From: Pseudooceanicola sediminis
GTDB taxonomy: Bacteria > Pseudomonadota > Alphaproteobacteria > Rhodobacterales > Rhodobacteraceae
Assembly: GCF_003575965.1 (NCBI RefSeq)
Contig: NZ_QWJJ01000005.1
Coordinates: 124,001-188,000 of the forward strand
Direction: 5' to 3'
Length of the DNA stretch: 64,000 nucleotides
Each line of letters opens with the position of its first letter. The stretch's first letter is position 1. Below, piece after piece: positions 26,033 through 34,393 of the stretch. The position numbers were made by a program, and so were the translations under genes. The notes beneath the pieces were generated by a model. The model saw only the letters and a list, made by a program, of their open reading frames with translations, made no database searches and had not been told where the DNA came from.

Positions 26033-26065
26033 TTGTGATCACAAGAAATAATGCTGTGATCACAA
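26033..26065 (-). promoter_or_regulatory. Paired TGTGATCACA operators upstream of sdhC
   Basis: TTGTGATCACAA (26033-26044, perfect 12-bp palindrome) and CTGTGATCACAA (26054-26065, 11 of 12) have centres exactly 21 bp apart, two helical turns. The pair is about 134 bp upstream of the sdhC start. The same pair with the same spacing occurs before sucC (31106-31138). Some GntR- or CRP-like regulators recognise related sequences, but the protein is unknown. Confidence 0.75.
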
Positions 26066-26192
26066 AATGAGCGATAATTTTGCCCTGCTATATCTGACTG
26101 ATTTGGTGGGTTTTTGCGGTTGATTCTGCGCTGCGCGGGCCGCCCCCACCGGCATCTCCTGCCCCGCACCCAAGGGCGCGGACGGGTAATTC

Positions 26193-27224
26193 CTACAACG
26201 GAATCAACGCCCAGTAGTCAAGGTCGAGCAAGACGTGAGGCAGATAGCGGCCATCCTCGGCCTTTCGGGTGAACGCCTCACCGCCGCTGCGGGCGACCAG
26301 CCGCAGCCGGATCGCGCCGATCCCCGGCGCCGCCGTTTCCGCCTTGTCCAGCACCTCGGACCACGCATGCACCGTGGTGCCCGCAAAGCACGGGTTGGCA
26401 TGTGCCCCGCCGTTCAGGCCGACAACCATCTGCGCATTGGCCAGCCCGTTGAACGACAGCCCCCGCGCAAGAGAGATGACGTGCCCGCCATAGATCAGCC
26501 GCTGCCCATCCGGGCGCACCGTTGCATCGAAATGCACCTTGGAGGTGTTCTGCCAAAGGCGTGTGGCCATCATGTGCTCGGCCTGCTCGATCGTCACGCC
26601 GTCAACGTGATCGATCTGCTCGCCAATCTCGTAGTCGCCCCAGCGGTGCGCCTCGCCTGCCAGCGTGAAATCATAGCTGCTGAAATCCAGCCCCACCGGG
26701 ATCACCAGATCGGCGGGCGCAATGGCATCGGCCAGCGCGGGAACCACCGGCGCGGGGGCCGGGGCCTGTGGGTCACGCTTTTTCACCATCACCCAGCGGC
26801 AATAGCTCATCACGACCTCATCGCGCTGATTCAGCCCTTCGGACCGGACGTAGACCACACCGGTCTTGCCGCTGGAGTTCTCCTTCAGGCCGATCACGGT
26901 CGACCGGGCGCGCAGGGTGTCGCCGGGATAGACCGGCTGCAGCCAGCGGCCCTCTGCATATCCCAGGTTCGCCACCGCATTCAGGGAGATATCGGGAACG
27001 GTCTTGCCGAACACGATATGGAACGCCGCCAGATCATCCAACGGCGATCCGGCCAGACCGCACCCGCGCGCGAAGGCATCCGAGGAATACAGCGCGTGAC
27101 GCGCCGGGTAGAGCGCATGATACAGCGCCCGTTCCCCCGACGTGACGGTGCGCGGCACCGCATGCTGGATCTGCTGACCCAGGGTGTAATCCTCGAAGAA
27201 GCGGCCGGGATTGGTCTTGGCCAT
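26193..27224 (-). CDS. mch: Mesaconyl-CoA hydratase (beta-methylmalyl-CoA dehydratase)
   Basis: Predicted 343-residue double-hotdog MaoC-type hydratase converting mesaconyl-C1-CoA to beta-methylmalyl-CoA, a late step of the ethylmalonyl-CoA pathway. First MaoC half about residues 8-155 (FFEDYTLGQQIQHAVPRTVTSGE), second about 190-340 (RWGDYEIGEQIDHVDGVTIEQAEHMMATRLWQNT is one conserved run, of which the Mch-type EQAEHM and RLWQNTSKVH are diagnostic). Its ATG overlaps the DUF1737 stop (TGATG). It ends the mcl2-nnrU-DUF1737-mch operon. The context with mcl2, ccr and ecm is decisive for the specific call. Confidence 0.94.
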   Translation of the reverse strand: MAKTNPGRFFEDYTLGQQIQHAVPRTVTSGERALYHALYPARHALYSSDAFARGCGLAGSPLDDLAAFHIVFGKTVPDISLNAVANLGYAEGRWLQPVYPGDTLRARSTVIGLKENSSGKTGVVYVRSEGLNQRDEVVMSYCRWVMVKKRDPQAPAPAPVVPALADAIAPADLVIPVGLDFSSYDFTLAGEAHRWGDYEIGEQIDHVDGVTIEQAEHMMATRLWQNTSKVHFDATVRPDGQRLIYGGHVISLARGLSFNGLANAQMVVGLNGGAHANPCFAGTTVHAWSEVLDKAETAAPGIGAIRLRLVARSGGEAFTRKAEDGRYLPHVLLDLDYWALIPL

Positions 27225-27427
27225 CAATAGGCGCCCAGTTTGGTGTCGGGTGTATAGGTGCCCTCGACCTCCTTCACCACGGCCTGACCGCAGCGCATCG
27301 TGCCGTTCGCCGCGTCATAGGCGTAGGTCGGATCGCCATGCAGCAGCCAGCCGTCGTTCAGGGCCTTGGTCACCTTGTGGCAAAACGCCGAGGTGTCGTC
27401 TTCGGAGAGGAATCGGTAAAGCTTCAT
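27224..27427 (-). CDS. DUF1737 domain protein
   Basis: Predicted 67-residue DUF1737 protein (MKLYRFLSEDDTSAFCHKV, NDGWLLHGDPTYAYD, QAVVKEVEG). These small alpha-beta proteins have no known function. It is translationally coupled to mch by a TGATG overlap and starts 7 bp after the NnrU-like gene, so it belongs to the ethylmalonyl-CoA operon. Its own ribosome site is weak (GAGACCCC), consistent with coupling to the upstream gene. Confidence 0.85.
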   Translation of the reverse strand: MKLYRFLSEDDTSAFCHKVTKALNDGWLLHGDPTYAYDAANGTMRCGQAVVKEVEGTYTPDTKLGAY

Positions 27428-27434
27428 AGGGGTC

Positions 27435-27986
27435 TCACATGGGCAATGGGTTCGGGCCGAGCCAGCCATGGATCAATACGATCACGGCAAAGACGACGAC
27501 GGTGATCAGGGCCAGGCGGATGTCACCCGCCAGCGTTCCACCAGCATAAGGGATATAGTCGGGGTGACGCGCATTCGTCACCAGCCACCCCGCCACCGCC
27601 CAGACGATCATACCGCCCCAAAGCAGCAGCGACGCGCTATCGCCGCGCACCAGCAGGTGCGCGATGCCCCACAGGATGACGGCCAGGAACATCGGATGGC
27701 GCAGCCGCCCGCGCAGGCGCGACTTGGAATGCGCCGTGCCCAGCATCAGCACCGCGATCACCATCAGCAAATTGTTCAGGTGCTGCCCCCAGGCGGGCGG
27801 AAAATAGACCTGCGCCCCATCCGCCGTGCGGTACCCGATCACCATCAGGACCACGGCAATCAGCGCCACCACGGCCACAAGCGGTCGCGCCGCGTTTTCC
27901 GGCAAACCGGCGCGCAGGCCGGGGGTGTATTCCTTACTCAGGTGGGGCCAGGTCCACAATATAAGGCCAATCAATATCAGTGCCAC
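27435..27986 (-). CDS. NnrU family membrane protein
   Basis: Predicted 183-residue inner-membrane protein of the NnrU family (PF07298) with five or six membrane segments. RHPMFLAVILWGIAHLLVRGD is one conserved run; RHPMF and WGIAHLLVRGD within it are the family core, and HP..WG..H resembles the isoprenylcysteine methyltransferase fold. NnrU was named from denitrification gene clusters, but here it sits between mcl2 and DUF1737-mch. Start is GTG 27986 with AGGAA seven bases upstream; no ATG fits. Role in this operon unknown. Confidence 0.85.
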   Translation of the reverse strand: MALILIGLILWTWPHLSKEYTPGLRAGLPENAARPLVAVVALIAVVLMVIGYRTADGAQVYFPPAWGQHLNNLLMVIAVLMLGTAHSKSRLRGRLRHPMFLAVILWGIAHLLVRGDSASLLLWGGMIVWAVAGWLVTNARHPDYIPYAGGTLAGDIRLALITVVVFAVIVLIHGWLGPNPLPM

Positions 27987-28030
27987 GATGGGTTCCTAAG
28001 ACAGGGTCAACTGCGGCCACGTTGGGCGCA

Positions 28031-28885
28031 TCAGGCCATTTGTGCAATGGCCTCGGCCTTGGCCAGCGTCTTTTTGGCGGTCTCGACATGCAGGTTCTCG
28101 ACGATCTTGCCATCGACCACGGCAACGCCCTGCCCCGTCGTCTCGACCTCGGCATGGGCGGCAATCTGACGCCGCGCCAGGTCGATTTCCGCGTCTGTCG
28201 GGGCAAAGCAGGCATTGGCGATGGCGACCTGCGCCGGATGGATCAGGGTCTTGCCGTCAAACCCCAGGTCGCGGCCCTGTTCACATTCTGCCCGCAGCCC
28301 GTCTTCGTCCTTGTACTGATTATAGACGCCGTCGGCGGCAATGACGCCATGTGCCCGCGCTGCCATCAGGATGGTCTGCAACGCCATCTGTAGCGGCAGG
28401 CGATCCGCCCGGTCACGACAGCCAAGCTCTTTCGCCAGGTCGTTCGTACCCGCGACAAAGCCCTGCACCCGGGGGTGGGCCGCGATTTCAGCGGCATGGA
28501 AGATGGCCTGCGGCGTTTCCATCATCGCCCAGATCGGCGTGTCATCCCCCAGCAGGTCGGCCAGGGCGTCGATGTCGGCCGCGCGGTTCACCTTGGGCAA
28601 AAGAAAGGCATCTGCCCCGGCGCCCTTCAACGCCGCGACATCGTCGGCCCCCCAGGGCGTATCCAGCCCGTTGACACGGATGATCCTGGCCCGTGCGCCA
28701 TACCCCCCCGCAGCAAGTGCCTCCTTCAGCGTCTCGCGCGCGGTGGCTTTCGCGTCGGGCGTCACCGCATCCTCCAGATCGAACAGGATCGCATCGACCG
28801 GCAGGCCACGTGCCTTGTCCAGCGCCCGCTCCTTGGAGCCCGGGATATACAGAAGCGAACGGTAGGGGCGAAACTCTGCGTCCAT
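28031..28885 (-). CDS. mcl2: (3S)-malyl-CoA thioesterase (Mcl2), CitE-like
   Basis: Predicted 284-residue CitE/HpcH-fold enzyme that hydrolyses (3S)-malyl-CoA to malate and CoA in the ethylmalonyl-CoA pathway. FRPYRSLLYIPGS, the Mg2+ ligand Asp/Glu in ILFDLEDAV, WAMMETPQAI and VAGTNDLAKEL are conserved. The length (about 285) fits the thioesterase Mcl2 rather than the lyase Mcl1 (about 318), and the position beside mch matches my memory of R. sphaeroides. Start ATG 28885 with GAGGA nine bases upstream. A citryl/malyl lyase activity cannot be excluded from sequence. First gene of the operon ending with mch. Confidence 0.88.
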   Translation of the reverse strand: MDAEFRPYRSLLYIPGSKERALDKARGLPVDAILFDLEDAVTPDAKATARETLKEALAAGGYGARARIIRVNGLDTPWGADDVAALKGAGADAFLLPKVNRAADIDALADLLGDDTPIWAMMETPQAIFHAAEIAAHPRVQGFVAGTNDLAKELGCRDRADRLPLQMALQTILMAARAHGVIAADGVYNQYKDEDGLRAECEQGRDLGFDGKTLIHPAQVAIANACFAPTDAEIDLARRQIAAHAEVETTGQGVAVVDGKIVENLHVETAKKTLAKAEAIAQMA

Positions 28886-29269
28886 GAAATAAATCCTCAC
28901 GGTAATATTGTTGCGTCGTGATGGCATCATTTGCCCGATTAGTTCAACCCCATTCCGGCAGATCCGCCACCTTTTTCGCCGCATTGCAGAAACCACGCGT
29001 CGTCGCGCGACAGGAAAATCCGCACAATCCTAACGATCTACTGCGCAGTTAACCCGATTGCAGCCGGTACATGCGCAGGGTGACGGGGTCGGTCAGACCC
29101 CCTTTCGCAGCTCAGGTTCCTGCGGTTCCGGGGGTGTGGAACCGCAGGGTTCCAGACCCGGTCAGGCAGGCTGTCGCCCGTAAATCAGACCGGCGCCTGC
29201 CCCTGCCCCAGATGCAACAACCGCCTTCCGACCCGACAGGCCGGTCAGAGGGATAAGAAAGGGACTGCC
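28886..29269. other. Divergent region, mcl2 to a secreted protein gene
   Basis: 384 bp without a gene. It contains the phaB-like half operator at 28904-28920 and a perfect 10-bp hairpin at 29120-29147 (CTGCGGTTCC with GGAACCGCAG, 8-nt loop) with no T tract. AAAGG before 29270 is the ribosome site of the secreted protein. Confidence 0.5.
28904..28920. promoter_or_regulatory. Putative operator half-site upstream of mcl2
   Basis: AATATTGTTGCGTCGTG matches 14 of 17 positions of AATATTATTGCGACATG (57964-57980), the left half of the 30-bp palindrome before phaB. It lies 19-35 bp upstream of the mcl2 start. The right half is not conserved here. Confidence 0.4.
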
Positions 29270-29653
29270 ATGAACAAGAACGATCCAACCTTGGCGCAGT
29301 GGCGCGCATGGCCCGGGCGGGTCCGCACCCCCCCTGCCCTGACACTGCTGACCTGTGCCGTGTTGCTGGGCGTCCCGTCGTCGGGCGTTGCAACCCCCGC
29401 ACATGGCAATGGTGCACAGGCCTGCGCGCCACGCGACGTCGTGATCAAGCGCCTTGCCTCCGGCTATGGCGAAACCCGTCAGTCGATCGGCCTGGGCACC
29501 AACAATTCGATGGTCGAGATATTTGCCTCCGACGTCAGCGGCAGCTGGACCATCACGGTCACCTCCCCCCAGGGCATCACCTGCCTGATCGCCAGCGGGC
29601 AGGCCTTTGAAACCCTGGCCGAGGCTTTGCCGGTCGATGATCAGGATGCCTGA
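29270..29653 (+). CDS. Secreted protein of unknown function
   Basis: Predicted 127-residue exported protein. A signal peptide with a long polar N region (hydrophobic core TPPALTLLTCAVLLGVP, cleavage near THE VATPAHG stretch) precedes a domain of about 80 residues: CAPRDVVIKRLASGYGETRQ, SIGLGTNNSMVEIFAS and GSWTITVTSPQGITCL. Two cysteines (about 52 and 105) may form a disulfide. I recall this domain as a common uncharacterised protein in Rhodobacteraceae. AAAGG upstream supports ATG 29270. Confidence 0.75.
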   Translation: MNKNDPTLAQWRAWPGRVRTPPALTLLTCAVLLGVPSSGVATPAHGNGAQACAPRDVVIKRLASGYGETRQSIGLGTNNSMVEIFASDVSGSWTITVTSPQGITCLIASGQAFETLAEALPVDDQDA

Positions 29654-30932
<1,279 letters not shown>

Positions 30933-30954
30933 GGCCTGCCTCAGAAGTAATGAC

Positions 30955-30980
30955 AAAAAGGCGCCTTCGGGCGCCTTTTT
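30955..30980 (+). terminator. mdh terminator
   Basis: Stem GGCGCC (30960-30965) and GGCGCC (30970-30975) with a TTCG tetraloop, flanked by five A's and five T's that lengthen the stem to 11 bp. Confidence 0.9.
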
Positions 30981-31105
30981 GCGTGGGCAGACCTGTTCCG
31001 TGCCACGCGGCGTCTAGCGGCAGGATGACTGTGCATGTGCGTCCCAGGCCCGCCCGAGTCGTCCCGCTGCCCTGTTTCCACACATTTTCGTCCCGCCACC
31101 ATGTT

Positions 31106-31138
31106 TTGTGATCACAGCTTTTTTGCGTGTGATCACAA
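31106..31138 (+). promoter_or_regulatory. Paired TGTGATCACA operators upstream of sucC
   Basis: TTGTGATCACAG (31106-31117) and GTGTGATCACAA (31127-31138) share the perfect 10-bp core TGTGATCACA, with centres exactly 21 bp apart, about 125 bp upstream of the sucC start. Spacing and distance match the sdhC pair (26033-26065), which suggests one regulator for both TCA operons. Confidence 0.75.
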
Positions 31139-31246
31139 AACACCCCAAATCGGCGAAAATTGTCCGTTCAACGAAAAAATGAGTTCATTGCACCGTAAGA
31201 CTGTGCCAGTACCGATGCCAATCGTAGCAAACGAGGGACGGAGTTC

Positions 31247-32440
31247 ATGAATATCCATGAATATCAGGCGAAGGCTATTCTTCGCGAATACGGCGCCCCG
31301 GTTTCGGATGGTCGTCCGGTCACCAAGGCCGACGAAGCCAAAACCGCCGCCGGCGAACTGGACGGCCCGCTCTGGGTCGTGAAGGCACAAATCCACGCAG
31401 GTGGTCGCGGCAAGGGGTCCTTCAAGGAATCCGACGCCGGTGAAAAGGGCGGCGTGCGCCTGGCCAAGTCGGTCGAGGAAGCCGCTGAGGAAGCCAAGAA
31501 GATGCTTGGCCGCACCCTCGTGACCCACCAGACCGGCCCCGCCGGCAAGCAGGTCAACCGCATCTACATCGAAGACGGTTCGGATATCGAGCGTGAGCTC
31601 TATCTGGCGCTTCTGGTCGATCGTCAGACCAGCGCGATTTCCTTCGTCTGCTCGACCGAGGGCGGCATGGACATCGAGGAGGTTGCGGCCTCCACCCCCG
31701 ACAAGATCCTGTCGTTCTCCGTCGACCCGACCACCGGCTACCAGCCGTTCCACGGTCGCCGCGTCGCCTTCGCCCTCGGGTTCGAAGGCCAGCTGGTCAA
31801 GCAGTGCGTCAAGCTGATGGGTCAGCTCTACAAGGCCTTCGTCGAGAAGGACATGGAGATGCTGGAGATCAACCCGCTGATCGTCATGCCCGGCGGCAAC
31901 CTCAAGGTGCTGGACGCCAAGGTCAGCTTTGACGGCAACGCCATGTATCGCCACGGCGACATCGCCGCGCTGCGCGACGAAACCGAGGAAGACCCGAAAG
32001 AGCTGGCAGCGTCGAAATACGACCTGAACTACATCGCGCTCGACGGTGAAATCGGCTGCATGGTGAACGGCGCAGGCCTGGCCATGGCGACGATGGACAT
32101 CATCAAGCTCTACGGCGCCGAGCCGGCAAACTTCCTCGACGTTGGTGGCGGCGCCACCAAGGAGAAAGTGACCGAAGCGTTCAAGATCATCACCTCTGAC
32201 CCCAACGTCAAAGGCATCCTGGTCAACATCTTCGGCGGCATCATGCGCTGCGACGTCATTGCCGAAGGCGTCATCGCCGCGGTCAAGGAAGTCGGCCTGC
32301 AGGTTCCCCTTGTCGTCCGCCTCGAAGGCACCAATGTCGAAAAGGGCAAGGAGATCATCGCGACCTCCGGTCTGAACGTCATTGCCGCCGACAACCTGTC
32401 GGACGGTGCCGAGAAAATCGTGAAAGCAGTGAAGGGCTAA
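31247..32440 (+). CDS. sucC: Succinyl-CoA synthetase beta subunit (ADP-forming)
   Basis: Predicted 397-residue ATP-grasp subunit of succinate-CoA ligase. [19 protein letters not shown] is the standard start; [14 protein letters not shown] is the nucleotide-binding loop; LEINPLI carries a metal ligand; [15 protein letters not shown] and [10 protein letters not shown] contact the alpha subunit and phosphohistidine. Length typical. It starts the suc operon under the paired operators and is separated from sucD by 5 bp. Confidence 0.98.
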   Translation: MNIHEYQAKAILREYGAPVSDGRPVTKADEAKTAAGELDGPLWVVKAQIHAGGRGKGSFKESDAGEKGGVRLAKSVEEAAEEAKKMLGRTLVTHQTGPAGKQVNRIYIEDGSDIERELYLALLVDRQTSAISFVCSTEGGMDIEEVAASTPDKILSFSVDPTTGYQPFHGRRVAFALGFEGQLVKQCVKLMGQLYKAFVEKDMEMLEINPLIVMPGGNLKVLDAKVSFDGNAMYRHGDIAALRDETEEDPKELAASKYDLNYIALDGEIGCMVNGAGLAMATMDIIKLYGAEPANFLDVGGGATKEKVTEAFKIITSDPNVKGILVNIFGGIMRCDVIAEGVIAAVKEVGLQVPLVVRLEGTNVEKGKEIIATSGLNVIAADNLSDGAEKIVKAVKG

Positions 32441-32445
32441 GAACC

Positions 32446-33327
32446 ATGGCAGTTCTCGTCGACGAAAACACCAAGGTGATCTGTCAGGGCTTCACCGGCT
32501 CGCAGGGCACCTTCCACTCCGAACAGGCCATCGCCTACGGCACCAAGATGGTTGGCGGCGTCACGCCCGGCAAAGGGGGCCAGTCCCACCTGAACCTGCC
32601 GGTGTTCGACAGCGTGCACGAAGCAAAGGACGTCACCGACGCCAATGCGTCTGTCATCTACGTGCCGCCCCCCTTCGCCGCCGACTCGATCCTCGAAGCG
32701 ATCGACGCCGAGATGGAGCTGATCATCTGCATCACCGAGGGCATTCCCGTGCTCGACATGATGAAGGTCAAGGCTGCGCTGAAGAATTCCAAATCGCGCC
32801 TGATCGGTCCGAACTGCCCCGGCGTCATCACGCCGGACGCCTGCAAGATCGGCATCATGCCCGGCCACATCCACAAACGTGGCTCGGTCGGTGTCGTGTC
32901 GCGCTCGGGCACGCTGACGTACGAGGCGGTCAAGCAGACGTCGGATGCGGGCCTCGGCCAGTCGTCCGCGGTCGGTATTGGTGGCGACCCCATCAAAGGC
33001 AGCGAACATATCGACATCCTCGAAATGTTCCTGGCGGACCCCGAAACGCAGTCGATCATCATGATCGGTGAAATCGGTGGCTCGGCCGAAGAAGAAGCCG
33101 CGCAATTCCTGGCCGACGAAAAGAAGAAAGGCCGCTGGAAACCCACGGCTGGCTTCATCGCGGGCCGGACCGCCCCTGCGGGCCGTCGCATGGGCCATGC
33201 CGGCGCCATCGTCGCCGGTGGCAAAGGCGGCGCGGAAGACAAGATCGAAGCGATGAAATCCGCTGGTATCGTTGTTGCCGACAGCCCTGCGGGCCTCGGC
33301 GAAGCCGTCCTGAAAGCGATCGGCTGA
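32446..33327 (+). CDS. sucD: Succinyl-CoA synthetase alpha subunit
   Basis: Predicted 293-residue alpha subunit binding CoA and carrying the phosphohistidine. [15 protein letters not shown] is the CoA-binding loop, GPNCPGVI and [13 protein letters not shown] are conserved, and the His in [10 protein letters not shown] is phosphorylated. It follows sucC by 5 bp. After it come 297 bp with a 12-bp hairpin before the DUF805 gene. Confidence 0.98.
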   Translation: MAVLVDENTKVICQGFTGSQGTFHSEQAIAYGTKMVGGVTPGKGGQSHLNLPVFDSVHEAKDVTDANASVIYVPPPFAADSILEAIDAEMELIICITEGIPVLDMMKVKAALKNSKSRLIGPNCPGVITPDACKIGIMPGHIHKRGSVGVVSRSGTLTYEAVKQTSDAGLGQSSAVGIGGDPIKGSEHIDILEMFLADPETQSIIMIGEIGGSAEEEAAQFLADEKKKGRWKPTAGFIAGRTAPAGRRMGHAGAIVAGGKGGAEDKIEAMKSAGIVVADSPAGLGEAVLKAIG

Positions 33328-33461
33328 TAAAATGGGCCCGGCAGTGGCCATAGGGCGAGGGCGCGACGCGCGGTTCCGGGGTTCCGGTCCGCAGCGTGGC
33401 GCCCCCTGCCCGGCGCCGCTGCCGGTTTCGCACACGATTGAAACGACCCGAATTCCCAGTC

Positions 33462-33488
33462 TCGCCCGGTCCGTCGCGGACCGGGCGA
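33462..33488 (+). other. Intercistronic hairpin between sucD and the DUF805 gene
   Basis: A perfect 12-bp stem (TCGCCCGGTCCG 33462-33473 with CGGACCGGGCGA 33477-33488) and a 3-nt loop. There is no T tract, so it may be an RNA-stability or processing element rather than a terminator. It separates sucCD from sucAB. Confidence 0.6.
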
Positions 33489-33624
33489 CTGTCCTGAAAG
33501 CGCTGGCGATGCCTGCTGTGCCCCTTTCCTCTGCCGTCACCGCGCCCTTGGCGATCGCCGCCGGGGTGCCGCGCATTTGCGGCGTTGGTGCATGCTGCGG
33601 CGCAATCCGCGCCGGGGGGTCGGC

Positions 33625-34140
33625 ATGAGCTTTTCCCAAGCCATTTCCACCTGCTTTCGCAAATATGCCGTGTTCTCGGGTCGCGCCACGCGGTCGGAAT
33701 ACTGGTACTTCGTCCTTTTCCTGATCCTCGGTGGAATTGCCTGCGACATCCTGGACGGGATCGTCTTCGGCGGCAGCATCCAGACCACCGAAAACAGCGT
33801 CTCCCTGCGCAGCGAAGGGCCCCTGAACGGCCTGTTCAGCCTGTTGACACTGCTGCCCTCGCTGGCCGCCGGCTGGCGCAGGATGCACGACACCGGGCGA
33901 TCGGGTCTCTACCTGCTTTACCCGTTGATCGTCATCGTCGGCATCGGCACCTTTACCGCGCTGTTCGGTGTTCTGCCCTGGCAGCTCGACGGGATCTTCA
34001 TGATCGCGATGAGCATTGCGATGGTGATCCTGATCATTTCGCCGTTGCTGGTGTTGTGGTGGCTCAGCCGGCCCAGTCAGCCGGGCGCGAACGAATGGGG
34101 CGCGGCCCCTGTCAGCGTCGACGCGCAGGTGACACCATGA
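33625..34140 (+). CDS. DUF805 family membrane protein
   Basis: Predicted 171-residue inner-membrane protein of the DUF805 (YhaH/YhaI) family. The N-terminal FSGRATRSEYWYF is the family signature, and GWRRMHDTGRSGLYLL is its conserved loop. Four membrane segments. ATG 33625 fits the usual MSFSQAI start; upstream GGGGGG is a modest ribosome site. It lies between sucD and sucA on the same strand. Function unknown; nothing in it suggests a part in 2-oxoglutarate metabolism. Confidence 0.88.
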   Translation: MSFSQAISTCFRKYAVFSGRATRSEYWYFVLFLILGGIACDILDGIVFGGSIQTTENSVSLRSEGPLNGLFSLLTLLPSLAAGWRRMHDTGRSGLYLLYPLIVIVGIGTFTALFGVLPWQLDGIFMIAMSIAMVILIISPLLVLWWLSRPSQPGANEWGAAPVSVDAQVTP

Positions 34141-34393
34141 CCGGCGCGCACAGTTCCACGGCCCACGCGCCCGCCCGGCGCGCCGCGCAATCCTTCACTG
34201 CCATCGGCCCGCGTCGGGCCGTGACCCTCAACAATATCCGTCAGCGGGCGACGTCGTTCCGCTGCCACCCGCCACCGGCTCATGACGGCCCGCAGGCAAG
34301 CTCGCGCTTCGGCGCGCTGTTGTCCTGCGCGAACTTCTCCGCCACAGCCATCCCCTGTCGTCGTCCAGCCCACCACACCCCCGAGGTGAAATC

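Larger units (their letters stand above)
30933..31246. other. Intergenic region, mdh to sucC
   Basis: 314 bp without a gene. It holds the mdh terminator (30955-30980) and the double TGTGATCACA operator (31106-31138). The segment from 31140 to 31246 is AT-rich and should contain the suc promoter, but no clear -35/-10 pair stands out. Confidence 0.55.
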
